Shown piece after piece: positions 41,193 through 49,576 of a stretch of 64,000 bases of DNA; the first letter of the stretch is position 1, and the number at the start of each line of letters is the position of its first letter. A program made the position numbers and the translations under genes. The stretch is from an uncultured Oscillospiraceae bacterium. GTDB lineage: Bacteria > Bacillota > Clostridia > Oscillospirales > Oscillospiraceae. The notes beneath the pieces were generated by a model that saw only the letters and a program-made list of their open reading frames with translations, was not told the origin of the DNA and did not search any database. Location: the NCBI GenBank assembly GCA_910583885.1, contig CAJUAC010000002.1, positions 1 through 64,000 of the forward strand. Reading direction: 5' to 3'.

Positions 41193-41220
41193 CCGGAGTG
41201 TTTCACGTGAAACACTCCGG
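41193..41220. promoter_or_regulatory. parS site 2
   Basis: A perfect TGTTTCACGTGAAACA (41199-41214) within a 28-bp perfect palindrome (41193-41220), between larC and the parA promoter. It lies about 2 kb from parS site 1. Confidence 0.95.
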
Positions 41221-41243
41221 TAAAATCTGGATGGCTTCCAGGT

Positions 41244-42443
41244 CTATGCTTGTTTCATCTTCTCCCGCACCGCAGCCAGGGGACAGCCCTGTGCCTTGGC
41301 CACAGCAGCCAACTCCTGGTACTCCGGTTTGCCCTTTGTCAAACCGAAGCCTGCCCCCGTCTTCCACGTCAACGGGCCAAAGGCTGTATCCATCTGCTCC
41401 CGGGTGATCTCCATCGCATACCGCTGGCAATCCGTGCGGCGGACACCAAAGGTTGTCGTATGAAGCAGGATCTCCCGGGCTAAGCGGTTTGCATCCGCCG
41501 GGCGGCAGAGGCAGAGCAGCAGTACGCCGGGACGGTTCTTCTTCATCTGGATGGGCAGATAGGACACATCCAGTGCCCCCGCCTCCAGCAGCCGCTCCAT
41601 GGCATATCCCAGCTCCTCACCGGTCATGTCGTCCATATTGGCCTTCAGCTCCGTCACCTGGTCGTTGGGCCCAGCGGCATCATCCGCCGTCTCCAGCAAA
41701 AATGCCCGCAGGCAGTTGGCCCGGGGGAACTCCTTTGTTCCGCAGCCATAGCCGCAGCCATGGGATGTCCCGGCAGGCATGGGGCCAAATCCCCCTGCAA
41801 AGGCCCGCAGCAGGGCAGCCCCGGTGGGGGTACAGAGCTCCGCCGGGATGTCCCCGGCCACTATGGGGACGCCAGTGAGCAGATGGGCCGTGGCAGGGGC
41901 GGGCACCGGCAAGAGGCCATGGGCAGTGCGGACTGTCCCGCTGCCCACCGTGACAGGCGAAGCCATCACCGCGTCCGGAGCCAGGAGATCCAGGAGATAG
42001 CACACGCCGGTAACATCTATCACCGCATCCAGGGCCCCCACCTCATGGAAATGCACCTCTCCCACTGGCACGCCGTGGGCCTGGGACTCCGCTTCAGCAA
42101 TCAAGCCATAGGTTTTTTTTGCGTTCTCCCGTACCGCCTGGGGCAGGGGAAACCCGTCAATCATAGCGAGGATCTCTGCCAGGGAGCGGTGCTCATGATG
42201 GTGATGTCCCTCATGGCCGTGGTTATGGTGATGTCCGCCCTCCTCCTGGCCGTGAACCAGCACTCGCATATGGGTCCCGGCAATGCCCTGGCGGATGACG
42301 GCCTCCGCCTCCACCGATACGCCAGGGAGCAGACCATTCATCTCCTCCAGGAAGCGCTCCTTCTCCTGATACAGCTCATAAAGGGCGCCCATGAGCATAT
42401 CGCCCGCTGCCCCCATCGAACACTCTACATACAATGTCCTCAT
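41244..42443 (-). CDS. larC: Nickel-pincer cofactor biosynthesis protein LarC
   Basis: A 399-residue protein. It starts YVECSMGAAGDMLMGALYEL, has a His-rich stretch at about 71-86, GVPVGEVHFHEVGALDAVID, CTPTGAALLRAF, LKANMDDMTGEELGYAMERL and a C-terminal ferredoxin-like part. LarC inserts nickel into the pyridinium-bis-thiocarboxylate cofactor in a CTP-dependent reaction; the cofactor serves lactate racemase and related enzymes. Here it is a single unbroken frame, whereas in Lactobacillus plantarum it is made from two frames. Its start overlaps larB (ATGA). Confidence 0.93.
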   Translation of the reverse strand: MRTLYVECSMGAAGDMLMGALYELYQEKERFLEEMNGLLPGVSVEAEAVIRQGIAGTHMRVLVHGQEEGGHHHNHGHEGHHHHEHRSLAEILAMIDGFPLPQAVRENAKKTYGLIAEAESQAHGVPVGEVHFHEVGALDAVIDVTGVCYLLDLLAPDAVMASPVTVGSGTVRTAHGLLPVPAPATAHLLTGVPIVAGDIPAELCTPTGAALLRAFAGGFGPMPAGTSHGCGYGCGTKEFPRANCLRAFLLETADDAAGPNDQVTELKANMDDMTGEELGYAMERLLEAGALDVSYLPIQMKKNRPGVLLLCLCRPADANRLAREILLHTTTFGVRRTDCQRYAMEITREQMDTAFGPLTWKTGAGFGLTKGKPEYQELAAVAKAQGCPLAAVREKMKQA

Positions 42444-43195
42444 GTTTCCTCCAACCCCTTCATCTGATTGATCCTGTGGGCCAGGAAGCCCGCGCCAAAG
42501 CCATTGTCGATGTTAACCACGCTCACACCGCTGGCGCAGGAGTTGAGCATAGCCAACAGGGCCGCCAGGCCGCCCAGATTGGCGCCATAGCCAATGCTGG
42601 TGGGCACGGCAATGACCGGGCAGCTGACCAGGCCCCCCACCACGCTGGGGAGCGCCCCCTCCATCCCGGCAACAGCAATGATGCAGCGGGCATGTTCCAG
42701 AGTCTCCAGCTCCGCCAGAAGGCGGTGCAGCCCAGCTACCCCCGCGTCATAAACCCGGAAAACCCGGCTGCCCAACGCTTCAGCGGTGAGGGCCGCCTCC
42801 TCACAGACCGGCAGGTCACTGGTCCCGGCGGAGACAACAGCAATTGCGCCGGTATGGGGGATCTCTACAGGGTTTGCCACCGCCAGCCGGGCGGGGATAC
42901 TGTAGCGGCGGGGGATCTGGAGCTGCGCCTCCTTCTCCGGGGAGAGGCGTGTAATCAAGATGTTCTCCGCCCCCCTGTCCATCATGGAACGGACAATGCC
43001 ATCCATCTGCTCTGGGGTCTTCCCCTCGCCGAAGATCACCTCCGCCGCCCCCTGGCGCTTCGCCCGGTGGTGGTCTACCTTGGCATAGCCCAAATCCTCA
43101 AAGGCCGCCCCCTTTAAACGGCCCGCCGCCTGCTCCGGATTCAATGTGCCGGTACGGACCTCCTCCAGCAGGGCCAGTAATTCCTTTTCTTGCAT
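42440..43195 (-). CDS. larB: Nickel-pincer cofactor biosynthesis carboxylase LarB
   Basis: A 251-residue protein with a PurE-like C-terminal domain: IAVVSAGTSDLPVCEEAALT, VAGMEGALPSVVGGLVSCPV and IPTSIGY-like VPTSIGYGANLGGLAALLAM. LarB carboxylates the pyridinium ring of nicotinic acid adenine dinucleotide, the first step of nickel-pincer cofactor assembly. The N-terminal EVRTGTLNPEQAAGRLKG and KVDHHRAKRQGAAEVIFGEG are family marks. larE and the client larA-type enzyme are not in the window. Confidence 0.93.
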   Translation of the reverse strand: MQEKELLALLEEVRTGTLNPEQAAGRLKGAAFEDLGYAKVDHHRAKRQGAAEVIFGEGKTPEQMDGIVRSMMDRGAENILITRLSPEKEAQLQIPRRYSIPARLAVANPVEIPHTGAIAVVSAGTSDLPVCEEAALTAEALGSRVFRVYDAGVAGLHRLLAELETLEHARCIIAVAGMEGALPSVVGGLVSCPVIAVPTSIGYGANLGGLAALLAMLNSCASGVSVVNIDNGFGAGFLAHRINQMKGLEET

Positions 43196-43229
43196 TGGCT
43201 TATCTCCTTTTCTCCCGCTGTACGGGGTC

Positions 43230-44342
43230 TCAACGGCTGAATTGGTAGAGGCCGCATTTTATCATCCCATTGTATACTTTTCTGATCTTATCCGCCTTCC
43301 GGCCAAAAAAGCGCTCAAATTCCGGATGGCTGGTGATGACCAGAACCCGCCACTTGGGTGGGATCTCCCGGTAGGCCCGGCCAAACATGCGGTAGAGCTC
43401 CTCCGCCTCCTGCTTCTCCAGCAGCCGCTCCCCATAGGGGGGATTTGTCACTACCTGGCCGTACTCCCCCTGGCAGCAGAGCTTTGCCGCATCCGCTGTC
43501 TCAAAACGGACCAGCTCCTCCACCCCAGCCTTCACCGCATTTTCCCTGGCAATGCGCACTGCCTTGGGATCGATATCCCCGCCCCAGATGTCATAGGATC
43601 CGTCATACTCCCTGTCTATGGCTTCACCGGCGGCGTCCAGCCAGCAGCGGCTGTCCACACATGCCCATTTCTGGGCGTCAAAGGCCCGATCCAGGCCCGG
43701 GGCCCGGTTCTTGGCGATCAATGCTGCCTCAATGGCGATGGTCCCAGAGCCGCAGAAGGGATCCCGGAAGGGATCCCGGCCCCGGAAACGGCTAAGCGTT
43801 ACCATCGCGGCAGCCAGGGTCTCCCGCAGGGGGGCCTCCACCCCCACTGCCCGGTATCCCCGCTTGTGGAGGCCCGGGCCAGTGGTATCGATATATAATG
43901 TACATTGATCCTTCATCAGGGCAAACTGGATCTGATACTTGGCCCCTGTCTCCGGCAGCCGCCCCAGGCCGTAGGCCCGCCCCAGGCGGTCCGCCGCCGC
44001 CCGCTTGATGATCTTCTGACAGTCCGGCACCGAGTGGAGCTGGGAATCCAGGGCATGGCCCTTGACTGGAAACTGTCCGTCAGCGGGGATCAGCTCCTCC
44101 CAGGCCACAGCGGATGCCCCCTGGAAAAGGGCCTCAAAGCTCCTGGCCGGGAAGGAACGCAGCAAAATCAAAACCCGTTCTCCACAGCGGATGTTGATAT
44201 TCAGCCTGGGCACGTCCGCCAGGGTCCCCTGGCAGAAAACCCGCCCATTGTCTACGCGCACCTCCTTTAGACCAAGGCGGCGCACCTCATCCCCCACCAG
44301 GCCTTCCAGGCCAAACAGACAGGGGATCGCAAATGTCAGCAT
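43230..44342 (-). CDS. THUMP-domain rRNA guanine-N2 methyltransferase (RlmL/YpsC-like)
   Basis: A 370-residue protein. It starts MLTFAIPCLFGLEGLVGDEV, followed by a THUMP RNA-binding domain (about 50-150) and a Rossmann methyltransferase. DPFCGSGTIAIEAALIA is the SAM site and VTNPPYGERL the NPPY catalytic motif. Family members modify 23S rRNA (G2445-type). The ATG at 44342 follows AGAGGTG with 6-nt spacing; codons further upstream are not supported. It precedes larB on the same strand with a 34-nt gap. Confidence 0.88.
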   Translation of the reverse strand: MLTFAIPCLFGLEGLVGDEVRRLGLKEVRVDNGRVFCQGTLADVPRLNINIRCGERVLILLRSFPARSFEALFQGASAVAWEELIPADGQFPVKGHALDSQLHSVPDCQKIIKRAAADRLGRAYGLGRLPETGAKYQIQFALMKDQCTLYIDTTGPGLHKRGYRAVGVEAPLRETLAAAMVTLSRFRGRDPFRDPFCGSGTIAIEAALIAKNRAPGLDRAFDAQKWACVDSRCWLDAAGEAIDREYDGSYDIWGGDIDPKAVRIARENAVKAGVEELVRFETADAAKLCCQGEYGQVVTNPPYGERLLEKQEAEELYRMFGRAYREIPPKWRVLVITSHPEFERFFGRKADKIRKVYNGMIKCGLYQFSR

Positions 44343-44892
44343 ATCCAACACCTCTTTTCTTCCCATAAGTATAGCAGAATCGCCCAAAAAAGGCAATGCC
44401 AGGTTCTATGGAACCCTTTTTCAAACCGGCTTCTCGATGTTGCCGGTGCTTTCAGCCAGCAGAAGGTTTCTGAAAAGAGTGGGATGGTATGGACTTCCTC
44501 CCTACAGACATCAGCCATTCTGCCGCCTGCTGACTGCGGTGCTCCCCGCAACAGGGGCTTTTACCAGATCCCCACCACCATTCTCCTGAATATACTGGAG
44601 CATCACCCTGCTCCTCTCCCCATTCCCGATCACCTTGTCCGGCGTGGTCCCCTGGGAGGGGACACGGTGGCCGGAGCGCAGGCAGGTCCCAGACTGGGAC
44701 GTATCCGAGAGAGGCGGCTGTACATACCACTGCCAGACCATGCCGCCCGCCGCCCAGCCGCTGTGCCGGGCACCAGTATTGACAAATATCCCCTCCTTCC
44801 TGGCGGTTTTGTCCTATTGATCCGGCTCCTTTCTCCTGCCTGTTCCCGCTTTTGGACGATAAACCATACCATACACCAAAGGAGGACTCAAG
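44343..44892. other. 550-bp divergent gap without a supported gene
   Basis: Open frames here overlap one another in several frames and lack good starts. I see no tRNA, SRP RNA or 6S pattern. The ribosome site AAAGGAGG of the MFS gene lies at the right end. Some minus-strand stretches (near 44511-44620) look protein-like but broken, and could be remnants of a decayed gene. Confidence 0.5.
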
Positions 44893-46065
44893 ATGCTTCC
44901 AATTCTTCTGCCTGTGATCTACCTTTCCTTTATCAGCCTCGGCCTGCCGGATTCCCTGCTGGGCGCGGCATGGCCGTCCATGTACGGCCAGTTCCAAGTC
45001 CCTGTCTCCTATGCAGGCGCCATCTCTATGCTGATTGCCGCCGGAACCATCCTTTCCAGCCTGCAAAGCGACCGGCTCACCCGGAGGCTGGGGGCTGGAT
45101 GGGTGACAGCTGTCAGCGTGGGCATGACAGCCCTGGCTCTGTTTGGCTTCTCCAGCAGCAATTCCTTCTGGATGCTGTGCCTGTGGGCGCTCCCCTACGG
45201 CCTGGGGGCCGGCAGTGTGGACGCGGCCCTGAACAACTATGTAGCCCTCCACTATGCCAGCCGCCACATGAGCTGGCTGCACTGCATGTGGGGCCTGGGG
45301 GCCTCTTTGGGGCCATACATCATGGGCCATGTGCTGACAGCCGGAAACAGCTGGCATAAGGGCTACCACTCCGTTGCCCTGCTCCAGGCCGTGCTGGCCC
45401 TCATGCTGGTGTTAAGCCTACCTTTGTGGAAAAAGGGCAGGGAAGCCGGCCAAACAGCAGACAACATCCCCCAGGCCCTGACCCTGGGGCAGATCCTCCA
45501 CATCCCCGGTGCCAAACCTGTTATGCTGACCTTCTTCTGCTACTGCGCATTAGAGCAAACCACAGGCCTATGGGCCAGCAGCTATCTCACCCTGCAAAAA
45601 GGTATCCCGGCAGAGCAGGCTGCGGGTTTTGCGAGCCTGTTTTTCATAGGCATCACCGTGGGACGGGCGCTGAGCGGCTTTCTGACCCTGAAGCTGTCCG
45701 ACTGGCAGATGGTGCGCCTTGGCCTGGCCGCTGCCGCAGCCGGGATTGCCGCCCTCCTGCTGCCGCTGGGCGATTACGCCGCCCTTGCCGGGCTGATCCT
45801 CATTGGCCTGGGATGCGCCCCTATCTATCCCTGCGTCATCCACGCTACGCCCGAGCGCTTTGGTGCGGAGCACTCCCAAGCGATCATTGGCGTCCAGATG
45901 GCCAGCGCATACCTGGGTACCTGCCTGATCCCACCTCTGTTCGGGCTGGCCGCTACCCACACCTCCATCGGTCTGCTGCCCCTCGTCCTGTTTTCCGCCC
46001 TGATCCTCATGGCGGCCACCCACGAACAGCTGCTGCGCAGCAGCAGGAAACACACGGCGATATGA
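44893..46065 (+). CDS. Major facilitator superfamily transporter
   Basis: A 390-residue protein with twelve predicted membrane helices. The loop between helices 2 and 3 has SDRLTRRLGAGWV, a form of the MFS motif GxxxDRxGRR. SFISLGLPDSLLGAAWPSMY in helix 1 and SVDAALNNYVALHYASRHMS in helix 4 resemble the FucP-like sugar and drug branch. Substrate unknown. The ATG follows AAAGGAGG with a 7-nt gap. It is transcribed away from the rRNA methyltransferase gene. Confidence 0.85.
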   Translation: MLPILLPVIYLSFISLGLPDSLLGAAWPSMYGQFQVPVSYAGAISMLIAAGTILSSLQSDRLTRRLGAGWVTAVSVGMTALALFGFSSSNSFWMLCLWALPYGLGAGSVDAALNNYVALHYASRHMSWLHCMWGLGASLGPYIMGHVLTAGNSWHKGYHSVALLQAVLALMLVLSLPLWKKGREAGQTADNIPQALTLGQILHIPGAKPVMLTFFCYCALEQTTGLWASSYLTLQKGIPAEQAAGFASLFFIGITVGRALSGFLTLKLSDWQMVRLGLAAAAAGIAALLLPLGDYAALAGLILIGLGCAPIYPCVIHATPERFGAEHSQAIIGVQMASAYLGTCLIPPLFGLAATHTSIGLLPLVLFSALILMAATHEQLLRSSRKHTAI

Positions 46066-46106
46066 ACATTTCCTGTCTAAAACAGTGAACATATTGTTGA
46101 AGCCCC

Positions 46107-46148
46107 ACAACCTCCGGCACCTCTCAATCAGCCGGAGGTTGTATTTTT
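46107..46148 (+). terminator. Terminator of the MFS gene
   Basis: A perfect 12-bp stem (ACAACCTCCGGC / GCCGGAGGTTGT) with a 12-nt loop followed by ATTTTTGC. Confidence 0.9.
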
Positions 46149-46482
46149 GCAGATAACACCACATTTCATAACATATTTCTGCCTTCCATAGCAGCAGGAG
46201 CGGGATTGCCCCCTCTCCTGGTGCGCTGTCCCATACCACGCGCCGCTCTCTACCGCACAATAGTTTTCCACAAATTCTGCCGCTATTGTGCATTTCTTAT
46301 TGGAATAGGGGCCATCCCCCTCTACCTCATGAGCTGCCAGCGGCCTGTATCGTGGATTGCCGCCCCTTTTCGAGTCCCTCCCCCTGACAAAGAGCAGCCC
46401 CATCCACCCGTCAAAGGGGGCAGCATGTTGGAAAAGGGGAAAATTTTCTGAAAAACGGATAAAGAAATCGTGCCCTGGGGCT
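46149..46482. other. 334-bp gap without a supported gene
   Basis: No credible coding frame. A 9-bp inverted repeat, GCACAATAG (46255-46263) and CTATTGTGC (46283-46291), is the only structure noticed. The right end leads into the promoter of the M23 peptidase gene. Confidence 0.5.
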
Positions 46483-46511
46483 TGACTGGCGGCTGGAAAT
46501 GCGTTAAAATA
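46483..46511 (+). promoter_or_regulatory. Promoter of the M23 peptidase gene
   Basis: TTGACT, a 17-bp spacer and TAAAAT, about 58 nt before the ATG. Confidence 0.72.
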
Positions 46512-46568
46512 GCCCTGTAACTTTTTGTAACCCTTTGAACCGATTTGTTACTACCTGGAGGATGCCCA

Positions 46569-48224
46569 ATGGTTCTCAAGACAAAAGATCATAAAGAAAG
46601 AGGAAATCGAATGGCCGCCAAGCCCCCCCAGAAGGATCAGCAGGTGGTTGACGCGCCGGCCCAGGCCGCGCCCTCCCGGGGTGTTGTTATCATGGGACGG
46701 GACGGCAGGACCAAGCGGATCCCCGGCTATCAGGACCGGCAGAGGTTCCCGGAATCCAACAGCGCCTCCCGGCAGCTCCAGCTGCTGCTGGCTGGCAGTA
46801 TGCCCATGCTCCGGCAGAAGATGGCTGGTATTGTCTACCAGATGCGCTCCTCTGTTTCGGAGCTTGTCTCCCGCCTGCGGCGCATGACAGAACCCAAGCG
46901 CGTCCACGCGGCCATCTTCCTGGCCGCCAGCTTGGCGATCACTGTATTCGCTGTATACAAGGTACTTTACACCACCGCTACCACTCTCACCTTTGACGGC
47001 GTGGAGCTGGGTACTGTCGCCAGCGAGGAGGAGGCCCACGCTGCCGTGCTTTCGGTAGAGCGCTCTATCTCCGACGCTTTGGGCAGCCGCTACACTGTAG
47101 AGGCGGATAAGGTCTCCTACTCCACGGGCCTGACCTTCCGCAGCGCCCTGGTGGATGAGCGGGATCTGGAGGTAGCCCTCAGCGACACCCTGCGGGTGGT
47201 GGAGCACGGCTATGCCCTCTATGTGAACGGCGAGTTCATCGGCGCAACCCAGACCGAAGGGGCCATGGATGAGCTGCTCACCCAGCTGGCCGCCCCCTAC
47301 CGCAATGAGAATACCATCTCCATTGATTTCGTGGAGGAGGTAGAGATCCAGGAGTGTGACATGCCCACGGAGGATTTCACCAACCTGGCCAACGTGGCCC
47401 TGCTCCTCAACAGCACCAAAGCCGGTGAGGTTACTTACACGGTGGAAAGCGGCGACGTATGGTCTGTCATCGCCCAGGACCACAACCTGACCAATGACCA
47501 GCTGCTGGCTTTGAACCCCGGCTACGACATCGACAAGCTGCAAATTGGGGATGAGCTGCTCATCAGCAACGCTGTCCCCTATCTGACCGTCATTGCTGTG
47601 CAGAACGAGTACTACGTGGCGGATATCCCCTATGAGATCGAATATGTGGACGACGACACCATGTGGGAGGGCGATACCCGGACCATCACCAAGGGCCAGT
47701 ACGGCACTGCGGATACAGTGGCCAGAGTGACCTACCAGGGCCTGGAGGAGATCGAGCGCGTTATCGAGTCCCAGACCATGCTCACCGAGCCTGTAACAGA
47801 GGTTCAGGCCAGAGGTACCAAGGAGCGGCCCAGCTGGGCGCCCACAGGCACCTTCCGCTGGCCCACCAGCGGTACCATCACCTCCCGGTATGGCTACCGG
47901 AACATCTTTGGCGGCAGCTCCTTCCACAGCGGTATCGACATCGCCAACTCCTACGGCACGGACATCGTAGCCGCTGACGGCGGCGAGGTCATCTACGCCG
48001 GCTGGATGAGCGGTTATGGCTACCTGGTGCAGATCGACCACCAGAACGGCTATGTCACCTACTATGGCCATAACAGCAAGCTGCTGGTCAGCGTAGGCGA
48101 TAAGGTCTACAAGGGCGAGCACATCGCGGAGATGGGCAGCACAGGCCGGTCCACCGGCAACCACTGCCACTTCGAGGTCCGCAAGAATGGCGAGCGCCAG
48201 AACCCCATGAACTACCTGCCCTGA
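46569..48224 (+). CDS. Cell-wall endopeptidase with LysM, G5 and M23 domains
   Basis: A 551-residue protein. A cytoplasmic basic N-terminus (about 110 residues) is followed by one membrane helix (HAAIFLAASLAITVFAVYKV, about 113-132). Outside are a stalk, a LysM domain (YTVESGDVWSVIAQDHNLTN onward), a G5 domain ending EPVTEVQARGTK, and a C-terminal M23 peptidase: RYGYRN, SSFHSGIDIANSYG with His and Asp zinc ligands, and GNHCHFEVRKNG with HxH. It should cut peptide cross-links in peptidoglycan at the cell surface. All zinc ligands are present, so it is probably active. The ATG at 46569 follows TGGAGG. Confidence 0.9.
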   Translation: MVLKTKDHKERGNRMAAKPPQKDQQVVDAPAQAAPSRGVVIMGRDGRTKRIPGYQDRQRFPESNSASRQLQLLLAGSMPMLRQKMAGIVYQMRSSVSELVSRLRRMTEPKRVHAAIFLAASLAITVFAVYKVLYTTATTLTFDGVELGTVASEEEAHAAVLSVERSISDALGSRYTVEADKVSYSTGLTFRSALVDERDLEVALSDTLRVVEHGYALYVNGEFIGATQTEGAMDELLTQLAAPYRNENTISIDFVEEVEIQECDMPTEDFTNLANVALLLNSTKAGEVTYTVESGDVWSVIAQDHNLTNDQLLALNPGYDIDKLQIGDELLISNAVPYLTVIAVQNEYYVADIPYEIEYVDDDTMWEGDTRTITKGQYGTADTVARVTYQGLEEIERVIESQTMLTEPVTEVQARGTKERPSWAPTGTFRWPTSGTITSRYGYRNIFGGSSFHSGIDIANSYGTDIVAADGGEVIYAGWMSGYGYLVQIDHQNGYVTYYGHNSKLLVSVGDKVYKGEHIAEMGSTGRSTGNHCHFEVRKNGERQNPMNYLP

Positions 48225-48237
48225 GAAAACAGCAGCC

Positions 48238-48270
48238 AGTCCCTCGTGCCGCGGCACGGGGGACTTTTTT
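48238..48270 (+). terminator. Terminator of the M23 gene
   Basis: Stem AGTCCC-T-CGTGCC with its complement, directly followed by six T, about 14 nt after the stop. Confidence 0.85.
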
Positions 48271-48292
48271 CGGAAAAATTCCAATTTTATCG

Positions 48293-48321
48293 TTGAGGAA
48301 GCCGCTCAGGTGGTGTATAAT
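48293..48321 (+). promoter_or_regulatory. Promoter of pta
   Basis: TTGAGG, a 17-bp spacer and a perfect TATAAT, about 60 nt before the pta start. Confidence 0.72.
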
Positions 48322-48381
48322 GGAGATACTGAGCGCAGGGCGCTGCCCTGCCGGCAACAACAAAAACGGAGGAAGCAAGCT

Positions 48382-49395
48382 ATGTTTACCGCTCTTTTGA
48401 AGAACCTGAAGGAAAACCGCCGCACCATCGTGTTCACCGAGGGCCCTGACGCCCGCATCCAGGAGGCCGCCCAGCGCCTGCTGAAGGAGGATCTGATGGA
48501 TGTGATCCTGGTGGGCAAGGTGGACGAGGTAAAAGCCTCTGCGGAGAAAAACGGCTTTGACGTGTCCGGCGCGGAGATCCTGGATCCGGATACCTACGAA
48601 GGCATGGACGGGATGGTTGCCAAGATGGTAGAGCTGCGCAAGGGCAAGATGAGTGAGGAGGAGTGCCGCGCGGCGCTGAAGAAGGGCAACTACTTTGGCA
48701 CCATGCTGGTGAAGCTGGGCAAGGCTGACGCCCTGCTGGGCGGCGCAACCTACTCCACCGCTGACACCGTCCGCCCCGCCCTCCAGCTCATCAAGACCAA
48801 GCCCGGCGCACATTTGGTCTCCTCCTGCTTCATCCTCAAGCGGGACGATGGCGACGATGCCCTGCGGATGCTGTGCATGGGTGACTGTGCCATCAACATC
48901 TCCTACGAGGACAGCGTGGACAAGGAAGGCAATGTGACCGTATCCGCCGCCCAGAAGCTGGCGGAGGTGGCTGTGGAGTCCGCCAAGACCGCCCAGTTCT
49001 TCGGCATTGAGCCCAAGGTCGCTATGCTCAGCTTCTCCACAAAGGGCTCCGGCAAGGGCGCTACCGTCGGCCTCTCCGCTGCCGCCACCAAGGTGGCCCA
49101 GGAGCTGGCCCCCGAGATGGCTATTGACGGTGAGATGCAGTTTGACGCAGCTGTCAGCCCCACGGTCGGCCAGCTGAAGTTCCCCGGCAGCAAGGTGGCC
49201 GGGTACGCCAATACCTTTGTCTTCCCCTGCATTGAGGCCGGCAACATCGGCTACAAGATCGCCCAGCGCCTGGGCGGCTATGAGGCCTACGGCCCCATCC
49301 TCCAGGGCCTCAACGCCCCCATCAACGACCTCTCCCGCGGCTGCAACGCCGAGGAGGTCTACAAGATGGCGATTATCACCGCTGGTATGAAGTAA
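48382..49395 (+). CDS. pta: Phosphate acetyltransferase
   Basis: A 337-residue enzyme starting MFTALLKNLKENRRTIVFTE. Diagnostic segments are EGPDARIQEAAQRLL, GGATYSTADTVRPALQLIKT, ALGINV-like ATYST region, LSFSTKGSGKG and PGSKVAGYANTFVFPCIEAG. It interconverts acetyl-CoA and acetyl phosphate for fermentative ATP formation. The acetate kinase gene is not adjacent. It is a single-domain form, the usual type of Firmicutes. It has its own promoter and terminator, so it is probably monocistronic. Butyryl-specific Ptb is less likely given the length and motifs. Confidence 0.92.
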   Translation: MFTALLKNLKENRRTIVFTEGPDARIQEAAQRLLKEDLMDVILVGKVDEVKASAEKNGFDVSGAEILDPDTYEGMDGMVAKMVELRKGKMSEEECRAALKKGNYFGTMLVKLGKADALLGGATYSTADTVRPALQLIKTKPGAHLVSSCFILKRDDGDDALRMLCMGDCAINISYEDSVDKEGNVTVSAAQKLAEVAVESAKTAQFFGIEPKVAMLSFSTKGSGKGATVGLSAAATKVAQELAPEMAIDGEMQFDAAVSPTVGQLKFPGSKVAGYANTFVFPCIEAGNIGYKIAQRLGGYEAYGPILQGLNAPINDLSRGCNAEEVYKMAIITAGMK

Positions 49396-49408
49396 GCACC
49401 TACATACG

Positions 49409-49443
49409 GACGCCCGGGAGATCCCTCTCCTGGGCGTCTTTTG
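49409..49443 (+). terminator. Terminator of pta
   Basis: A GC-rich stem (ACGCCCGGGAGA / TCTCCTGGGCGT) with a TCCC loop, then CTTTTG. Confidence 0.88.
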
Positions 49444-49499
49444 TTGCACTTTGCACAAGGTTTTATCTTTCTGATTGGTAAGCTTGCCTAAAATGACGC

Positions 49500-49527
49500 T
49501 TGCAATTCTGACAGAACCGTCTATAAT
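49500..49527 (+). promoter_or_regulatory. Promoter of the MATE gene
   Basis: TTGCAA, a 16-bp spacer and TATAAT, about 50 nt before the ATG. Confidence 0.72.
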
Positions 49528-49576
49528 CAGCTAGAGTTTCCAGAGCAACCTGTGTAACGCAAAAGAGGTGTTTTTC

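Noticed and set aside
46128..46403. 91-residue minus-strand frame in the gap before the M23 gene
   Set aside because: No ribosome site, runs into the MFS terminator, and shows no motif.
46551..48284. 577-residue minus-strand open frame opposite the M23 peptidase
   Set aside because: Shadow of a gene with full catalytic motifs.
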